From Actinoallomurus purpureus (GTDB lineage: Bacteria; Actinomycetota; Actinomycetes; Streptosporangiales; Streptosporangiaceae), in the NCBI RefSeq assembly GCF_024055795.1, contig NZ_JAMXMY010000008.1:270422-334421 (forward strand): a stretch of DNA of 64,000 bases. The letters run 5' to 3'. A model generated the notes under the pieces. It saw only the letters and a list, made by a program, of their open reading frames with translations. It did not search any database and was not told the origin of the DNA. How positions within the stretch are numbered: position 1 is the first letter of the stretch; every line of letters starts with the position of its first letter. Made by a program: the position numbers and the translations under genes. Below are positions 45,049-54,338 of this stretch, in pieces.

Positions 45049-45648
45049 ATGGGCATCGTGTCGCCGGGGTTTCACGGCCGGCGGCGAGGCGCGGGCGTGA
45101 AGCTGCCTCCCGGCCAGTACCTCACCGAGGACTTCCCCGTCCTGTCGGCCGGTCCGACGCCGAGGATCCGGCCGGAGGACTGGGAGTTCACGGTCACGAC
45201 CGAGACGGGGCAGGAGCACCGCTGGAGTTGGCGGGAGCTGCTGGACCTGCCCGGCGAGACGCCGACGGTCGACATCCACTGCGTCACCAAGTGGTCCAAG
45301 CTCGGCACCTCATGGGAGGGCGTGTCGCTCGACACCCTGCTGGCCGACGTCGACACGGCGGCCGACTACGCCCTCGTCCACTCCTACGGCGGCTACACCA
45401 CCAACCTGCCGCTGGAGGACCTCCTCGACGGCCAGGCGTGGATCGCCTACCGATTCGACGGTGAGGACCTGGCACCCGAGCACGGCGGCCCGGCGCGGCT
45501 GCTCGTTCCGCACCTGTACTTCTGGAAGTCCGCCAAGTGGGTGCGCGGCATCCGGCTGATGGACGAGGACGAGCCGGGCTTCTGGGAGACCGCCGGCTAC
45601 CACGACTACGGAGACCCATGGCGCGAGCAGCGGTACCAGGGCGACTGA
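45049..45648 (+). CDS. Sulfite-oxidase-like molybdopterin oxidoreductase
   Basis: 199 residues. DIHCVTKWSKLGTSWEGV holds the cysteine that binds molybdenum; the Moco-binding fold continues with YGGYTTNLPLEDLLDG and LLVPHLYFWKSAKWVRGI. There is no heme domain and no Tat signal, so the enzyme appears cytoplasmic. AAGGAGAGGGGCG precedes ATG 45049. It forms an operon with a flavoprotein reductase and a DUF6510 protein, which could pass electrons to or from it. Substrate unknown. Confidence 0.93.
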   Translation: MGIVSPGFHGRRRGAGVKLPPGQYLTEDFPVLSAGPTPRIRPEDWEFTVTTETGQEHRWSWRELLDLPGETPTVDIHCVTKWSKLGTSWEGVSLDTLLADVDTAADYALVHSYGGYTTNLPLEDLLDGQAWIAYRFDGEDLAPEHGGPARLLVPHLYFWKSAKWVRGIRLMDEDEPGFWETAGYHDYGDPWREQRYQGD

Positions 45649-46361
45649 GCTGGCGGGTCGCCCGGCTCACCGACACGCGGGCGGAGACGGCGACGGCACG
45701 CACCCTGGTCTTCGACGTACCGGGGTGGCCGGGCCACCTGGCCGGTCAGCACGTCGACGTGCGGCTCACCGCCGACGACGGCTACAGCACCCAGCGCAGC
45801 TACTCGATCGCCGCGCCGGCGGACGGTGATCGCGTCGAGCTGACCGTGCAGGACGTCCCCGACGGCGAGGTCTCCTCGTACCTGACCGAGGGGCTGTCCG
45901 TCGGCGACCCCGTGGAGATCCGCGGGCCCGTCGGCGGGTGGTTCGTCTGGCGGCCCGCCGACACCGCGCCGGTGCTCCTCGTCGCGGGCGGCTCGGGCGT
46001 CGTGCCGCTGATGGCGATGGCCCGCGCCCGCCGCCAGGCCGGCAGCCGTACGCCGTTCCGCCTCGTCTACTCGGTGCGGACGCCCGCCGACCGGTACTAC
46101 GCGGCGGAGCTGCGCCGCCCCGACCCGGGCCTCGACGTCGCCTACGTCTATACCCGGGCGGTGCCCGAGGGCTCGTCCCGCCCGCCCGGTCGGCTCGCCG
46201 TCGCGGACCTGAACTCCGGAGGGTGGCCCGCCGACTTCGCGCCGGACTGCTTCGTCTGCGGGCCGACCGGATTCGTCGAGACGGCCGCCGACATCCTCCT
46301 GTCCCTCGGCCATGACGCGCGAAAGATCAAGACGGAGCGGTTCGGCCCGACTGGAGGCTGA
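45618..46361 (+). CDS. Ferredoxin/flavodoxin-NADP reductase-like flavoprotein
   Basis: 247 residues. The FAD-binding motif is YSTQRSYSIAAP (RxYS), followed by GPVGGWFVW and the NAD(P) domain LLVAGGSGVVPLMAMARAR with CGPTGFVETAADILL near the C-terminus and TERFGPTGG at the end. There is no 2Fe-2S domain. ATG 45618 overlaps the end of the sulfite-oxidase-like gene by 31 bases and has GGAG just upstream. It is probably the electron-transfer partner of the molybdoenzyme. Confidence 0.92.
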   Translation: MARAAVPGRLSWRVARLTDTRAETATARTLVFDVPGWPGHLAGQHVDVRLTADDGYSTQRSYSIAAPADGDRVELTVQDVPDGEVSSYLTEGLSVGDPVEIRGPVGGWFVWRPADTAPVLLVAGGSGVVPLMAMARARRQAGSRTPFRLVYSVRTPADRYYAAELRRPDPGLDVAYVYTRAVPEGSSRPPGRLAVADLNSGGWPADFAPDCFVCGPTGFVETAADILLSLGHDARKIKTERFGPTGG

Positions 46362-46362
46362 T

Positions 46363-46632
46363 GTGATCGATGATTACGAGGACGGCAACGCGCTGGCCGG
46401 CCCGCTGAGCGAGATCTTCACCTTCGACGTCACGACAGCGGACACCCGCTGCGCGGGCTGCGGGCGTACGGGCCCGGTGGCGGGCCTGCGCGTCTACACC
46501 CACGCGCCGGGGCTGGTCGCCCGCTGCCCCGGCTGCGAGGAGGTGGTCCTGCGCGTGGTCCGCACGCCGACGGCCGCCTGGCTCGACCTGCGCGGCAGTG
46601 TCGCCCTGCGCATCCCGCTCGCCCCGGCGTGA
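46363..46632 (+). CDS. DUF6510-family zinc-ribbon protein
   Basis: 89 residues with two CxxC knuckles, RCAGCGRTGP and ARCPGCEEVVLRVVR, and an acidic N-terminus. The GTG start at 46363 lies one base after the reductase stop, six bases after GGAGG. This small protein regularly follows the sulfite-oxidase-like and reductase genes in actinobacteria. Its function is unknown. A strong hairpin overlaps its stop codon. Confidence 0.85.
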   Translation: MIDDYEDGNALAGPLSEIFTFDVTTADTRCAGCGRTGPVAGLRVYTHAPGLVARCPGCEEVVLRVVRTPTAAWLDLRGSVALRIPLAPA

Positions 46633-46670
46633 CCCCGGGCGCGGCGACACGCCGTCGCGCCCGGGGTCAC
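46629..46670. terminator. Strong hairpin terminator overlapping DUF6510 stop
   Basis: GTGACCCCGGGCGCG (46629-46643) pairs perfectly with CGCGCCCGGGGTCAC (46656-46670), a 15-base stem and 12-base loop between convergent operons. Confidence 0.75.
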
Positions 46671-46750
46671 CGACCGCGGGGCATGCCGCCGCTCGAAGGC
46701 ACGACCTCGGGCGCGCGGCACCCTGCCCCGGCGGTGCCGGATAGAGATCA

Positions 46751-48013
46751 CTACCTGGCGATGGCTGTCGGGGAGAACTTGACGGGCAGCGAGATCAGAC
46801 CCCGGATCTGGAACGACGACCGCCAGGTCAGCTCATCGGGGTACACCGCGAGGGTCGCGTCCGGGATCCGGTCGAGGAGCACCTCCACGGCGGTACGGGC
46901 GATCACCTCCGCGAGCTCCGGCGCCGGGTACGGGCATCCGTGGCTGCCGTGCGCGAAGGACAGGTGCGCGTTGTTGGCCGGCGCGCCCGTGGCGGGCCGG
47001 ACGTACGGGTCGGCGTTCGCCCCGGCCAGGCCGAGGAGGAGGGCGTCACCGGCCCGGATGTGCCGCCCGCCCAGCTCCGTGTCGCGGGTGGCCCAGCGAC
47101 CGAGGCTGTTCTGCACCGGGATGTTCTCCCACATCACCTCGTTGAGCGCCTGGCTGACGCTCTGGCGGCCGCCGGAGAGGGTGAGGGAGAACCGGTCGTC
47201 GGTCAGCATCAGCTGGAGGGTGTTGCCGATCCAGTTGGCCGTCGGTTCCTGAGCCGCCAGCGTCAGGAGGATCACGTCGAACAAGAGCTCTTCGTCGGTG
47301 AGGGCCGCCGGGTGGGCCAGCATCCGGGAGGTGACGTCCGGGCCCGGATCCGCGCGCTTCGCCGCCACGAGCGCCCCCATCCTGGCGGCGACTCTCTGGT
47401 AGGCCGGAATGGCCTCCTCCCCGCCGTCGAGAGACGTGACCAGGTCCCGTGCGGTGTCCCCGACGTCGGCGATGGGGATGCCGATGATCCCGGCGATGGC
47501 CATGACCGGGATCGAGTAGACGTACTGCGTCATGAGCTCGGCCTCGCCGCTGCCGGCGAAGCCGTCGATCAGCGTGTCGGCGATCTCCTCGCACCGGGTT
47601 CGCAGCTCGAACTGGTCGACGCCGGAGAGGGCGTCGCTGATGGCGGCGACCCGGCGCTGGTGTTCGGGACCCTCGCCGAACAGCACCGATGGCTGGTAGG
47701 CGGTGTACTGGATGAGCGGCCAGTCGGGCGCGATGTTCGGCCACTGGTTCCAGATGCGCGGGTCGCGGGCGAACAGCTGGGGATCGCTGAAGAGCTGGTG
47801 CAGCTCCCGGTATCCGATCACCAGCCATGCCGGCACGTCGCCTTCCAGCAGCGCCGGCACGACGGGACCGTACGTCCGCCGCAGCTCCCGATACAGCTGG
47901 GCGGGGTTCTCCTGGTAACGCGGACCGTACAGGGGGACCGAGTCCGGAGGGATCGGAGACGGAGGCCCTGCGGGCGAGGGCGTCGCGTCGGCGGTCGGCT
48001 CGGTATGGGTCAT
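46751..48013 (-). CDS. Cytochrome P450, CYP157-like, lacking ExxR (conservon P450 2)
   Basis: 420 residues. The heme-ligand loop is SFAHGSHGCPYPAPELAEVI with Cys360. The I-helix reads LAAQEPTANW. The K-helix, which should contain ExxR, reads NEVMWENIP: Glu292 is kept and Trp295 replaces Arg. CYP157 of Streptomyces is known for the same lack of ExxR and is also encoded beside conservons. It is the last gene of the conservon operon, about 100 bases after the previous P450, which it resembles along its length. Substrate and redox partner unknown. Confidence 0.93.
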   Translation of the reverse strand: MTHTEPTADATPSPAGPPSPIPPDSVPLYGPRYQENPAQLYRELRRTYGPVVPALLEGDVPAWLVIGYRELHQLFSDPQLFARDPRIWNQWPNIAPDWPLIQYTAYQPSVLFGEGPEHQRRVAAISDALSGVDQFELRTRCEEIADTLIDGFAGSGEAELMTQYVYSIPVMAIAGIIGIPIADVGDTARDLVTSLDGGEEAIPAYQRVAARMGALVAAKRADPGPDVTSRMLAHPAALTDEELLFDVILLTLAAQEPTANWIGNTLQLMLTDDRFSLTLSGGRQSVSQALNEVMWENIPVQNSLGRWATRDTELGGRHIRAGDALLLGLAGANADPYVRPATGAPANNAHLSFAHGSHGCPYPAPELAEVIARTAVEVLLDRIPDATLAVYPDELTWRSSFQIRGLISLPVKFSPTAIAR

Positions 48014-48114
48014 GGGTGCCTTCCCGGGGCAATGGAGGACGGGTCATCCAGTTCCGGGCGCCGGGCCGGATTCGTCGTTCAAGGCCCGGCGCCGCGCACT
48101 GAGGATGCCACGGA

Positions 48115-49362
48115 TCATGAACCGGCGATGGACGCCGGGGAGAACTTCACCGGCAAGGTGAGCAGTCCTCGCATCTGGAAGGACGAGCGCCAGGTCAGTT
48201 CGTCGGCAGGCACCGCGAGGGCCACGTCCGGAATGCGGTCGAGGAGCACCTCCACGGCGGTACGGGCGATCACCTCCGCGATCTCGGGGGCCGGATGTGG
48301 ACACCCGTGACTGCCGTGGGCGAAGGACATGTGCGCGTTGTTGACCGGCGCGCCCGATGCGGGCCGCACGTACGGGTCGGCGTTCGCACCGGCCAGGCCG
48401 AGGAGGAGCGCGTCACCGGCCTGGATGCGCCGGCCGCCGAGCTGCGTGTCCCGGGTGGCCCAGCGGCCGAGGCCGGCCTGCACCGGCGCGTTCTCCCACA
48501 GCACCTCGTTGAGCGCCTGCCCGACACTGCGGCGTCCGCCGGAGAGGGTGAGGGAGAACCGGTCGTCGGTCAGCATCAGGTGCAGCGTGTTGCCGATCCA
48601 GTGCGCCGTCGGTTCCTGTCCGCCCATCGCCACGAGGAGCAGGTCCGCGGCGAGTTCCTCGTCGGTGAGGGCCGCCGGGTGGGCCAGCATCCGGGAGGTG
48701 ACGTCCGGGCCCGGCTCCGCGCGCTTGGCCGCCAGCAGATTCTGCATCGTGGCGGCGAGCCGCCCGTAGGCCGCCGCGGCTCCCTCGCCGCCATCGAGCG
48801 CGGCGACGGCGTCCCGGGCGACGCCATCGATCTCCGACGTCGAGATGCCCATCATCCAGGCGACGGTCATCACCGGGATCGAGTAGACGTACTGCGTCAT
48901 GAGCTCGGCCGCGCCGCTGCCGGCGAAGCCGTCGATCAGCGCGTCGGCGATCTCCTCGCACCGGGCGCGCAACTCGAACTGGTCCACTTCGGAGAGGGCG
49001 CCGCTCATCGCGTCGACCCGGCGCTGATGGTCGGGGCCCTCACCGAACAGGATCGACGGCTGGTAGGCGACGAACGTCATGAGCGGCCAGTCGGGCGGGA
49101 TGTTGGGCCACTGGTTCCAGATGCGCGAGTCCCGGGCGAACAGCTGCGAATCGCTCATGAGCTCGTGCAGCTCCCGGTATCCGATCACCAGCCACGCGAA
49201 AACGTCGCCTTCGAGCAGCACCGGCACGACGGGACCGTGCGTCCGCCGCAACTCACGGAAGATCTCGGCCGGGTTCTCCCGGTAGCGCGGGCCGTACAGC
49301 GGGACGGCGTCCGGATGCTCGGCGAGCACCGGCGGCACGGGTTCGGGGTGTTGCTGAGTCAT
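48115..49362 (-). CDS. Cytochrome P450, CYP157-like, lacking ExxR (conservon P450 1)
   Basis: 415 residues from ATG 49362 (MTQQHPEP). The heme loop is SFAHGSHGCPHPAPEIAEVI (Cys354). The I-helix reads VAMGGQEPTAHW, and the K-helix reads NEVLWENAP with Trp289 at the Arg position. It is very similar to the downstream P450 and probably a duplicate. It follows the CvnD GTPase by 79 bases on the same strand, so it is likely part of the conservon transcript. Being ExxR-less, it may still bind heme, since the Cys and the rest of the fold are intact. Confidence 0.93.
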   Translation of the reverse strand: MTQQHPEPVPPVLAEHPDAVPLYGPRYRENPAEIFRELRRTHGPVVPVLLEGDVFAWLVIGYRELHELMSDSQLFARDSRIWNQWPNIPPDWPLMTFVAYQPSILFGEGPDHQRRVDAMSGALSEVDQFELRARCEEIADALIDGFAGSGAAELMTQYVYSIPVMTVAWMMGISTSEIDGVARDAVAALDGGEGAAAAYGRLAATMQNLLAAKRAEPGPDVTSRMLAHPAALTDEELAADLLLVAMGGQEPTAHWIGNTLHLMLTDDRFSLTLSGGRRSVGQALNEVLWENAPVQAGLGRWATRDTQLGGRRIQAGDALLLGLAGANADPYVRPASGAPVNNAHMSFAHGSHGCPHPAPEIAEVIARTAVEVLLDRIPDVALAVPADELTWRSSFQMRGLLTLPVKFSPASIAGS

Positions 49363-49441
49363 CGGATGCCTTCTCGCGCCGCAGGCGGAAGACACGGGCC
49401 GGGAACGCTCCAGAGCGACGCCTGGAACGACGACGGCCCGG

Positions 49442-50050
49442 TCATCGGGCGCCTTCCTGCGCGGTGGACAGGGAGTACAGGTGGTTCACGAGCGTGATCA
49501 GCACCTTCTTGCTCGAATCGCGCTCGCGGGCGTCGCACTCGATCAGCGGGATGTCCTCGGACAGGTCCAGCGCCTGCCGGATGTCCTCGAGGCTGTGCGC
49601 CGGACCGCCGAAGTCGTTACGGGCGACGATGAACGGCATCCCGTGGTGCTCGAGACGGTCGATGGCGTACCAGGAGTCCTGAACGCGCCGGGTGTCCACG
49701 AGCACGACCGCTCCGAGGGTGCCGGCGAAAAGCCGGTCCCACAGGAACCAGAACCGCTGCTGACCCGGGGCACCGAACAGGTACAGCACCATCTGGTCGT
49801 TCAGGCTGATCCGGCCGAAGTCGAAGGCCACCGTCGTGGTGGTCTTGTCCTGCACGCCGCCCGCGTCGTCGATCCCGACGCCGGCCCGCGTCATCACCTC
49901 TTCGGTGCTGAGCGGGCGGATCTCGCTGACCGACCGGACCATGGTCGTCTTGCCCACGCCGAAGCCACCGACGATGACGATCTTGAGTCCGTTGCTGGCG
50001 GTGCTCCGCAGCGGCGTACTGGTGACCCGGTCAGAGCTTTTCAAGTCCAA
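49442..50050 (-). CDS. cvnD: Conservon Ras-like GTPase CvnD
   Basis: 202 residues. G1 is IVIVGGFGVGKTTMVRSVSE, G3 is LFGAPGQQRFWFLWDRL and the G4 position reads IVARNDFGG in place of NKxD. This is the conservon-type ATP/GTP-binding protein, related to MglA, that in Streptomyces interacts with CvnA-C at the membrane. TTG 50050 is the best start; it overlaps cvnC by 20 bases. The order cvnA-B-C-D is standard. Confidence 0.93.
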   Translation of the reverse strand: MDLKSSDRVTSTPLRSTASNGLKIVIVGGFGVGKTTMVRSVSEIRPLSTEEVMTRAGVGIDDAGGVQDKTTTTVAFDFGRISLNDQMVLYLFGAPGQQRFWFLWDRLFAGTLGAVVLVDTRRVQDSWYAIDRLEHHGMPFIVARNDFGGPAHSLEDIRQALDLSEDIPLIECDARERDSSKKVLITLVNHLYSLSTAQEGAR

Positions 50051-50390
50051 GGAGCACCTGCTTCAGGATGGCGGGATCGGGGAGTTTGGTCTTGGCGGGA
50101 GCCGCGGACGGGTGACGTGCGGTGATTCGGCCGGTGTCGAGCAGGTCGCAGAGCAGGATCTTCACGACGCTGACCGGCAGCCCGAGCTCCGCGGAGATCT
50201 CCACGACCGCCATCGGGTTCGTGCACATGCGGAGGATCTTCACGTGCTCGGACTGCATGCCCGGCGTAGGGTCGCACTCGCTGACGATCAGTGAGACGAG
50301 GTCGATCGAGCTCTCATCGACCCGGCTGCGTCCGCCGGTGACGATGTACAGCCGGTCCGGGTCCTCTCTGTCGACTGACCGGGACGTCAT
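50031..50390 (-). CDS. cvnC: Conservon DUF742 protein CvnC
   Basis: 119 residues of the DUF742 family: DRLYIVTGGRSRVDESSIDL, SEHVKILRMCTNPMAVVEIS and a winged-helix-like AELGLPVSVVKILLCDLLDTG. The fold suggests protein or DNA contacts, but its role in the conservon complex is not established. ATG 50390 overlaps cvnB by four bases (ATGA). The longer frame to 50864 is the complement of nothing real and runs through cvnB. Confidence 0.93.
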   Translation of the reverse strand: MTSRSVDREDPDRLYIVTGGRSRVDESSIDLVSLIVSECDPTPGMQSEHVKILRMCTNPMAVVEISAELGLPVSVVKILLCDLLDTGRITARHPSAAPAKTKLPDPAILKQVLLGLEKL

Positions 50391-50806
50391 CGTGCGACGC
50401 TGCCCTTCTGCGGCAGGCGGGGCTGGGCGACCAGGTACTCGCCGAGCTGCTCGACCAGCTCGTGCATGTTGTGGCCGATCACGCCGACGTCGGCGTCCTC
50501 GCTCGCGATGAGGGCCAGGTGGGCGCCCTCCCCGGCCTCGACGATGAACAGCAGCCCGCCGTGGAACTCGGTCATGGACTGGCGGAGGCCACCGGAGCCG
50601 TCGCCGAACTCCGCGGAGGCGCCGTAGGACAGGCTCTGGATGCCCGAGGCGATGGCGGACAGCTGGTCGGCCTGGTCGACGCTCAGCCCGTACGTGTGGC
50701 AGAGCTTCAGGCCGTCCTTGGACAGGACGATGGCGTGCCGGCTGTCCGGCGTCCTCTCGAGGAGGTTCTCCAGCAGCCAGTCGAGGTCGCGATCTGTGGT
50801 CTTCAT
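50387..50806 (-). CDS. cvnB: Conservon roadblock/LC7 protein CvnB
   Basis: 139 residues with the roadblock/LC7 fold: DLDWLLENLLERTPDSRHAI, VLSKDGLKLCHTYGLSVDQA, ASGIQSLSYGAS and GAHLALIASEDADVGVIGHN. Such proteins act as GTPase-regulating scaffolds, here for CvnD. ATG 50806. It lies 101 bases downstream of cvnA and overlaps cvnC. Confidence 0.94.
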   Translation of the reverse strand: MKTTDRDLDWLLENLLERTPDSRHAIVLSKDGLKLCHTYGLSVDQADQLSAIASGIQSLSYGASAEFGDGSGGLRQSMTEFHGGLLFIVEAGEGAHLALIASEDADVGVIGHNMHELVEQLGEYLVAQPRLPQKGSVAR

Positions 50807-50907
50807 AGGTTGTGCGGGGCGGTGATCCGGGCGCGGGCGCCGGAGATTCGTCCCCTGCCTCCAATCTCTTGTCGTGTCATTCCGGCTTGGCAGGGCGAGC
50901 CGAACAT

Positions 50908-52479
50908 TCAGCTCTCATCGATCTCGGGTGCGGGTGCCTCATCGCTCGTGCGCTTGCGGCGACCGGCCTCATGGAAGGCGCTGAACCTCGCTCCAGGGTC
51001 TGACGCGGGCTTCACGGATCGGGGCTTCGGCGCCTCCGGCGTGCCGGGCGCGGAGGACGACGACGCCGCCGCGAGCGTCTGGCCTCTGCGGCGCTTGGGC
51101 ATTCCGGCGATCATGTCGTCGCGGGTCGTGTTGTTCTCTCCCTCGCTCTCGACCTCGGGGGCGGCGAACGGTCCCGTCGGCGGGTCGGTGTCCCGGTCGG
51201 CCACCACGCTCTCGTCGGGCGCCACGGCCGGGGCGGAGACGTCCGCCGGCGTGGCGACGGCGGCGACCGGCTCGGACAGCACGAAGCCGCCCGTGGCGGT
51301 CGCGGTGTCGGCTCCGGCGCGGGTGGCCACGGCCCCGATACGGCGGGCTCCCCCGGCGAGCATCCGCGACGCGCTGTCGGCGATCGACGGCGCCACCTGC
51401 GTGATGAGCTGCCGCGGGATCATGACCACCACTCCGGTGCCGCCGCGGGAGGACGGCCGGAAGGAGACGGTGAGGCCGTGTTTACGCGCGAGGGCGCCCA
51501 CCACCGCGAGGCCGAGACGGGTGCCGGACAGCGACGTCAGGTCCAGTGACTCCGACGACACGGCCCGCTCCGCGCGCTCCAGCGCGGCGGCGCTCATGGC
51601 CAGGCCGCCGTCCTCGATCGTGACCACGACGCCCGCGTACACCTCTTCGACGTACACGTGCACCTCTTCCGAGGGCGGGGAGAAACTCGTCGCGTTGTCC
51701 ATCAGTTCGGCCAGGGCGTGCATGACCCCTTCGGCCGCGTAGCCCGCGACCGCGTCGGTGCTGGTGGAGTGGACGCGGACCCGCTGGTAGGCGCTGATCC
51801 GGCCGACGGCACCGCGCAGGATGCTCTCCATCACGATCGGCTTGGTCCAGCGTCGGCCGGAGCGGGCGCCGGTCAGCACGGCGATGCTGTCGGCGAGGCG
51901 GCCCGCCTGGGCGGTGGCGTGGTCGAGCTTGAGCAGGTCGCCGAGGACCTCCTCGTCGTGGCGGTTCTCCATCTCGCGCAGGTCGGCGAGCATGCTCGTG
52001 GTCAGGGCCTGGACGCGTCCCGCCGCGTTCGCGCAGGCGGACATCGCGGCCGCGCGCATGCGCTCTCCCCGGGCGACCTCGTCGACGAGGATGCGGAGGA
52101 TCCGCCGGTGCACGGCGTCGGCGGGCTGCTCGACCGATGACATGGCCGTGTCGGCGGACGCGCCGTCGCGCAGCCGCTTCACCACGGCGGGCAGCGTCGC
52201 GTCGGCGAGCCGGGCGATCTCCGATTCCATCGTGGCGATGCGCTCGCGGAGGACGCGCGCGGCCTGGAATCCGTAGGCGGCGAGGGCCAGCGCGGCGCAC
52301 AGGGCGAGCCCCGCGACGCCGGTGCAGGCGGCGACGAACCCTCGATCCGCGGCGGGGACCGCGGCCGTCGCCCACAGGCAGGCGCCGCCGGTGACGATCA
52401 CCGCGGCCAGCAGGACGAGTAGGGCCCGGTCCATCGGCGGGCGCTCCGCCCGCTGGTGGGTAGGAACGTGTGCTGACAT
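50908..52479 (-). CDS. cvnA: Conservon sensor-kinase-like membrane protein CvnA
   Basis: 523 residues: two TM helices near the N-terminus (about 18-38 and 47-70), a helical linker with DEVARGERMRAAAMSACANA, and a HATPase domain with N-box HALAELMDNATSFSPPSE and G2-like SGTRLGLAVVGALARKHGL. The classic phospho-His box is not evident and the G1 motif reads EDGGLAM, so it may bind ATP without acting as a normal kinase. A disordered tail of about 120 residues follows, ending in basic and acidic patches. First gene of the conservon operon. Confidence 0.93.
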   Translation of the reverse strand: MSAHVPTHQRAERPPMDRALLVLLAAVIVTGGACLWATAAVPAADRGFVAACTGVAGLALCAALALAAYGFQAARVLRERIATMESEIARLADATLPAVVKRLRDGASADTAMSSVEQPADAVHRRILRILVDEVARGERMRAAAMSACANAAGRVQALTTSMLADLREMENRHDEEVLGDLLKLDHATAQAGRLADSIAVLTGARSGRRWTKPIVMESILRGAVGRISAYQRVRVHSTSTDAVAGYAAEGVMHALAELMDNATSFSPPSEEVHVYVEEVYAGVVVTIEDGGLAMSAAALERAERAVSSESLDLTSLSGTRLGLAVVGALARKHGLTVSFRPSSRGGTGVVVMIPRQLITQVAPSIADSASRMLAGGARRIGAVATRAGADTATATGGFVLSEPVAAVATPADVSAPAVAPDESVVADRDTDPPTGPFAAPEVESEGENNTTRDDMIAGMPKRRRGQTLAAASSSSAPGTPEAPKPRSVKPASDPGARFSAFHEAGRRKRTSDEAPAPEIDES

Positions 52480-52871
52480 CTATCAGGTCCTCGTCGGCGG
52501 TTGGATCAGGAACGGAGTCATCCGGGAGGCGTGGACCGCTCCTTCCCCGCAGGCGGGAGAGCCGACCACACTCAGGAAATAGCGGATAAATCGGCGTGAG
52601 AGCGCCGTTCGGCACGGAGGGCGGCTATGTCCTCGGCCGGGCATCGCACGAAGAGGCGCCGAGAGCGACAGAAAGTGAAAGCCATTCGCTTTCGCCGATC
52701 CGCGCGTTCGTACGTCTCTATCTCGATCCCTCGCCTCAGCCGCGATGTCCGTCCTGACCCCGGACAGGGGCCAGGCTGCGTACGGGCGGAAATAGTACTG
52801 CTTCAGTAGTTCCCATGCGACGGTTTGTCACTTTTCGGTGGCATTTCGTACTTTGCCGGAGGGGAGCCCCC
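52480..52871. other. 390-base gap upstream of cvnA
   Basis: It must carry the cvnA promoter (minus strand) and the 3' untranslated region of the third P450, since both neighbours are on the minus strand. A 60-codon basic frame at 52627-52809 on the plus strand has no ribosome-binding site and is rejected. I see no strong hairpin or clear promoter. Confidence 0.4.
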
Positions 52872-54140
52872 TCATCCGGCGTGGCCCCGTACGGGCGCCG
52901 GGGTGAATCGCACCGGCAACGCGATCAGACCTCTCATCCACACGGACGGACGCCACACGAGGTCGTCGGCGGCGACGGCCAGCGTCACGTCGGGGAGCCG
53001 GTCGAGGAGCACCTCGACACCGGTCTCGGCGATCACCTCGGCGACCTCACGCGCCGCCTGGGGGCAGCCGTGTTCGCCGTGGCTGAACGACATGTGCGCC
53101 TGGTTGCCGAGCGCCTCGGGGTCGGTCTGCGGCCGCACCTGCGGGTCGGTGTTGGCCGCCGCCAGCCCGAGAACGACCATGTCACCCTTCCGGATCCGCC
53201 GCCCGCCGAGCTCGGTGTCGCGCGTGGCCCAACGGCCGACGAAGTTCTGGGTCGGGGTGTCCTCCCACAGGACCTCATTGAGGGCCTGGCCGATGCTGCG
53301 GCGGCCTCCGGACAGGTTCAGCGCGAAGCGGTCGTCGGTGAGCATGAGCCGCAGCGTGTTGCCCAGCCAGTCGGCCGTGGTCAGCTGACCGGCCCCCATG
53401 ATGAGGAACAGATCGGTCGGGATCTCGTCGTGGGGAAGCCCCGCCGGATGCGCCAGCAGCCGAGAGGGGACGTCGTCGCCGGGACCCTCGCGCTTCTCGG
53501 CGACGAGGCGCTGCATCCGGGCGACCACACGCTGGTGCGCGCGGACGGCCTCCTCCCCCTCATCGGCGGAGGCTGCGATGTCACGGGCCAGGGCGGGCGC
53601 GTCGGACTCGGGCAGTCCGAGCAACCCGGCGATGACGAGCACGGGCAGCCGGAGCGCGTACTGGGCGATGAGGTCGGCCTCACCACGGCCGGCGAACTCG
53701 TCGATCAGCCCGTCGGCGATCCGCTCGACCTCGGACCGCAGCTGGAACTGGTCGACGGCGGCGAGGGCGTCACCGGTGGCCCCGGCCCGCCGCTGGTGCT
53801 CCTCGCCCTCGACGTGAAAGGAGCAGGGCTGATGTTCGGCGTACGGCCGGAGGGACCAGTCGGCCGCGACGCGGTCCCAACTGTGCCAGCGGCGGGAGTC
53901 GCGGCCGAAAAGCTGGGGGTTGCTCGTGACCTGCCAGACCTCGCGATAGCCCAGGACCAGCCACGCGGGCGCGTCACCCTCGAGAACGACCGGGGCGACC
54001 TGACCGTGCTCCTGCCGGATCCGCCGGTACACCTCGGCGGGCTCCCGCTGGAACCTCGACCCGTACAGCGCGAAGCCCGTCGCGTCGTCCGGGCCTTCCG
54101 CCGTCGGGGCCGCCGGCGGCGAGGGATGGGGGTTCGTCAC
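52872..54140 (-). CDS. Cytochrome P450, CYP157-like, lacking ExxR (third P450)
   Basis: 422 residues from GTG 54140, chosen because GGGAGG lies four bases upstream; ATG 54167 is less likely. The heme loop is SFSHGEHGCPQAAREVAEVI (Cys359), the I-helix is IMGAGQLTTADW and the K-helix NEVLWEDTP with Trp292 in place of Arg. It is the most divergent of the three and lies 390 bases upstream of the conservon on the same strand. It may be expressed separately. Substrate unknown. Confidence 0.92.
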   Translation of the reverse strand: MTNPHPSPPAAPTAEGPDDATGFALYGSRFQREPAEVYRRIRQEHGQVAPVVLEGDAPAWLVLGYREVWQVTSNPQLFGRDSRRWHSWDRVAADWSLRPYAEHQPCSFHVEGEEHQRRAGATGDALAAVDQFQLRSEVERIADGLIDEFAGRGEADLIAQYALRLPVLVIAGLLGLPESDAPALARDIAASADEGEEAVRAHQRVVARMQRLVAEKREGPGDDVPSRLLAHPAGLPHDEIPTDLFLIMGAGQLTTADWLGNTLRLMLTDDRFALNLSGGRRSIGQALNEVLWEDTPTQNFVGRWATRDTELGGRRIRKGDMVVLGLAAANTDPQVRPQTDPEALGNQAHMSFSHGEHGCPQAAREVAEVIAETGVEVLLDRLPDVTLAVAADDLVWRPSVWMRGLIALPVRFTPAPVRGHAG

Positions 54141-54289
54141 AGCGCCTCCCGGTGAAAATACGGGCATCTGACCACAGACTGGGTCAGAGCACCGAATGAG
54201 GCAGCAAAAATAGCGCCTTACCCGCTATCTCCACACGAGTACGGAGCGTTTCCTTCACCCCCGGAAGCACGCGATCCTCACGGACACGC

Positions 54290-54322
54290 CCGGTCTCCGT
54301 GGGACGCGCCCACGGAGACCGG
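54290..54322 (-). terminator. Strong hairpin terminator after choice-of-anchor gene
   Basis: CCGGTCTCCGTGGG (54290-54303) and CCCACGGAGACCGG (54309-54322) form a perfect 14-base stem with a five-base loop, 17 bases after the stop codon at 54339. Confidence 0.75.
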
Positions 54323-54338
54323 CGTGTTCGGGTGATCG

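Noticed and set aside
52627..52809. 60-codon basic frame upstream of cvnA
   Set aside because: No ribosome-binding site and no family; probably chance in GC-rich DNA.
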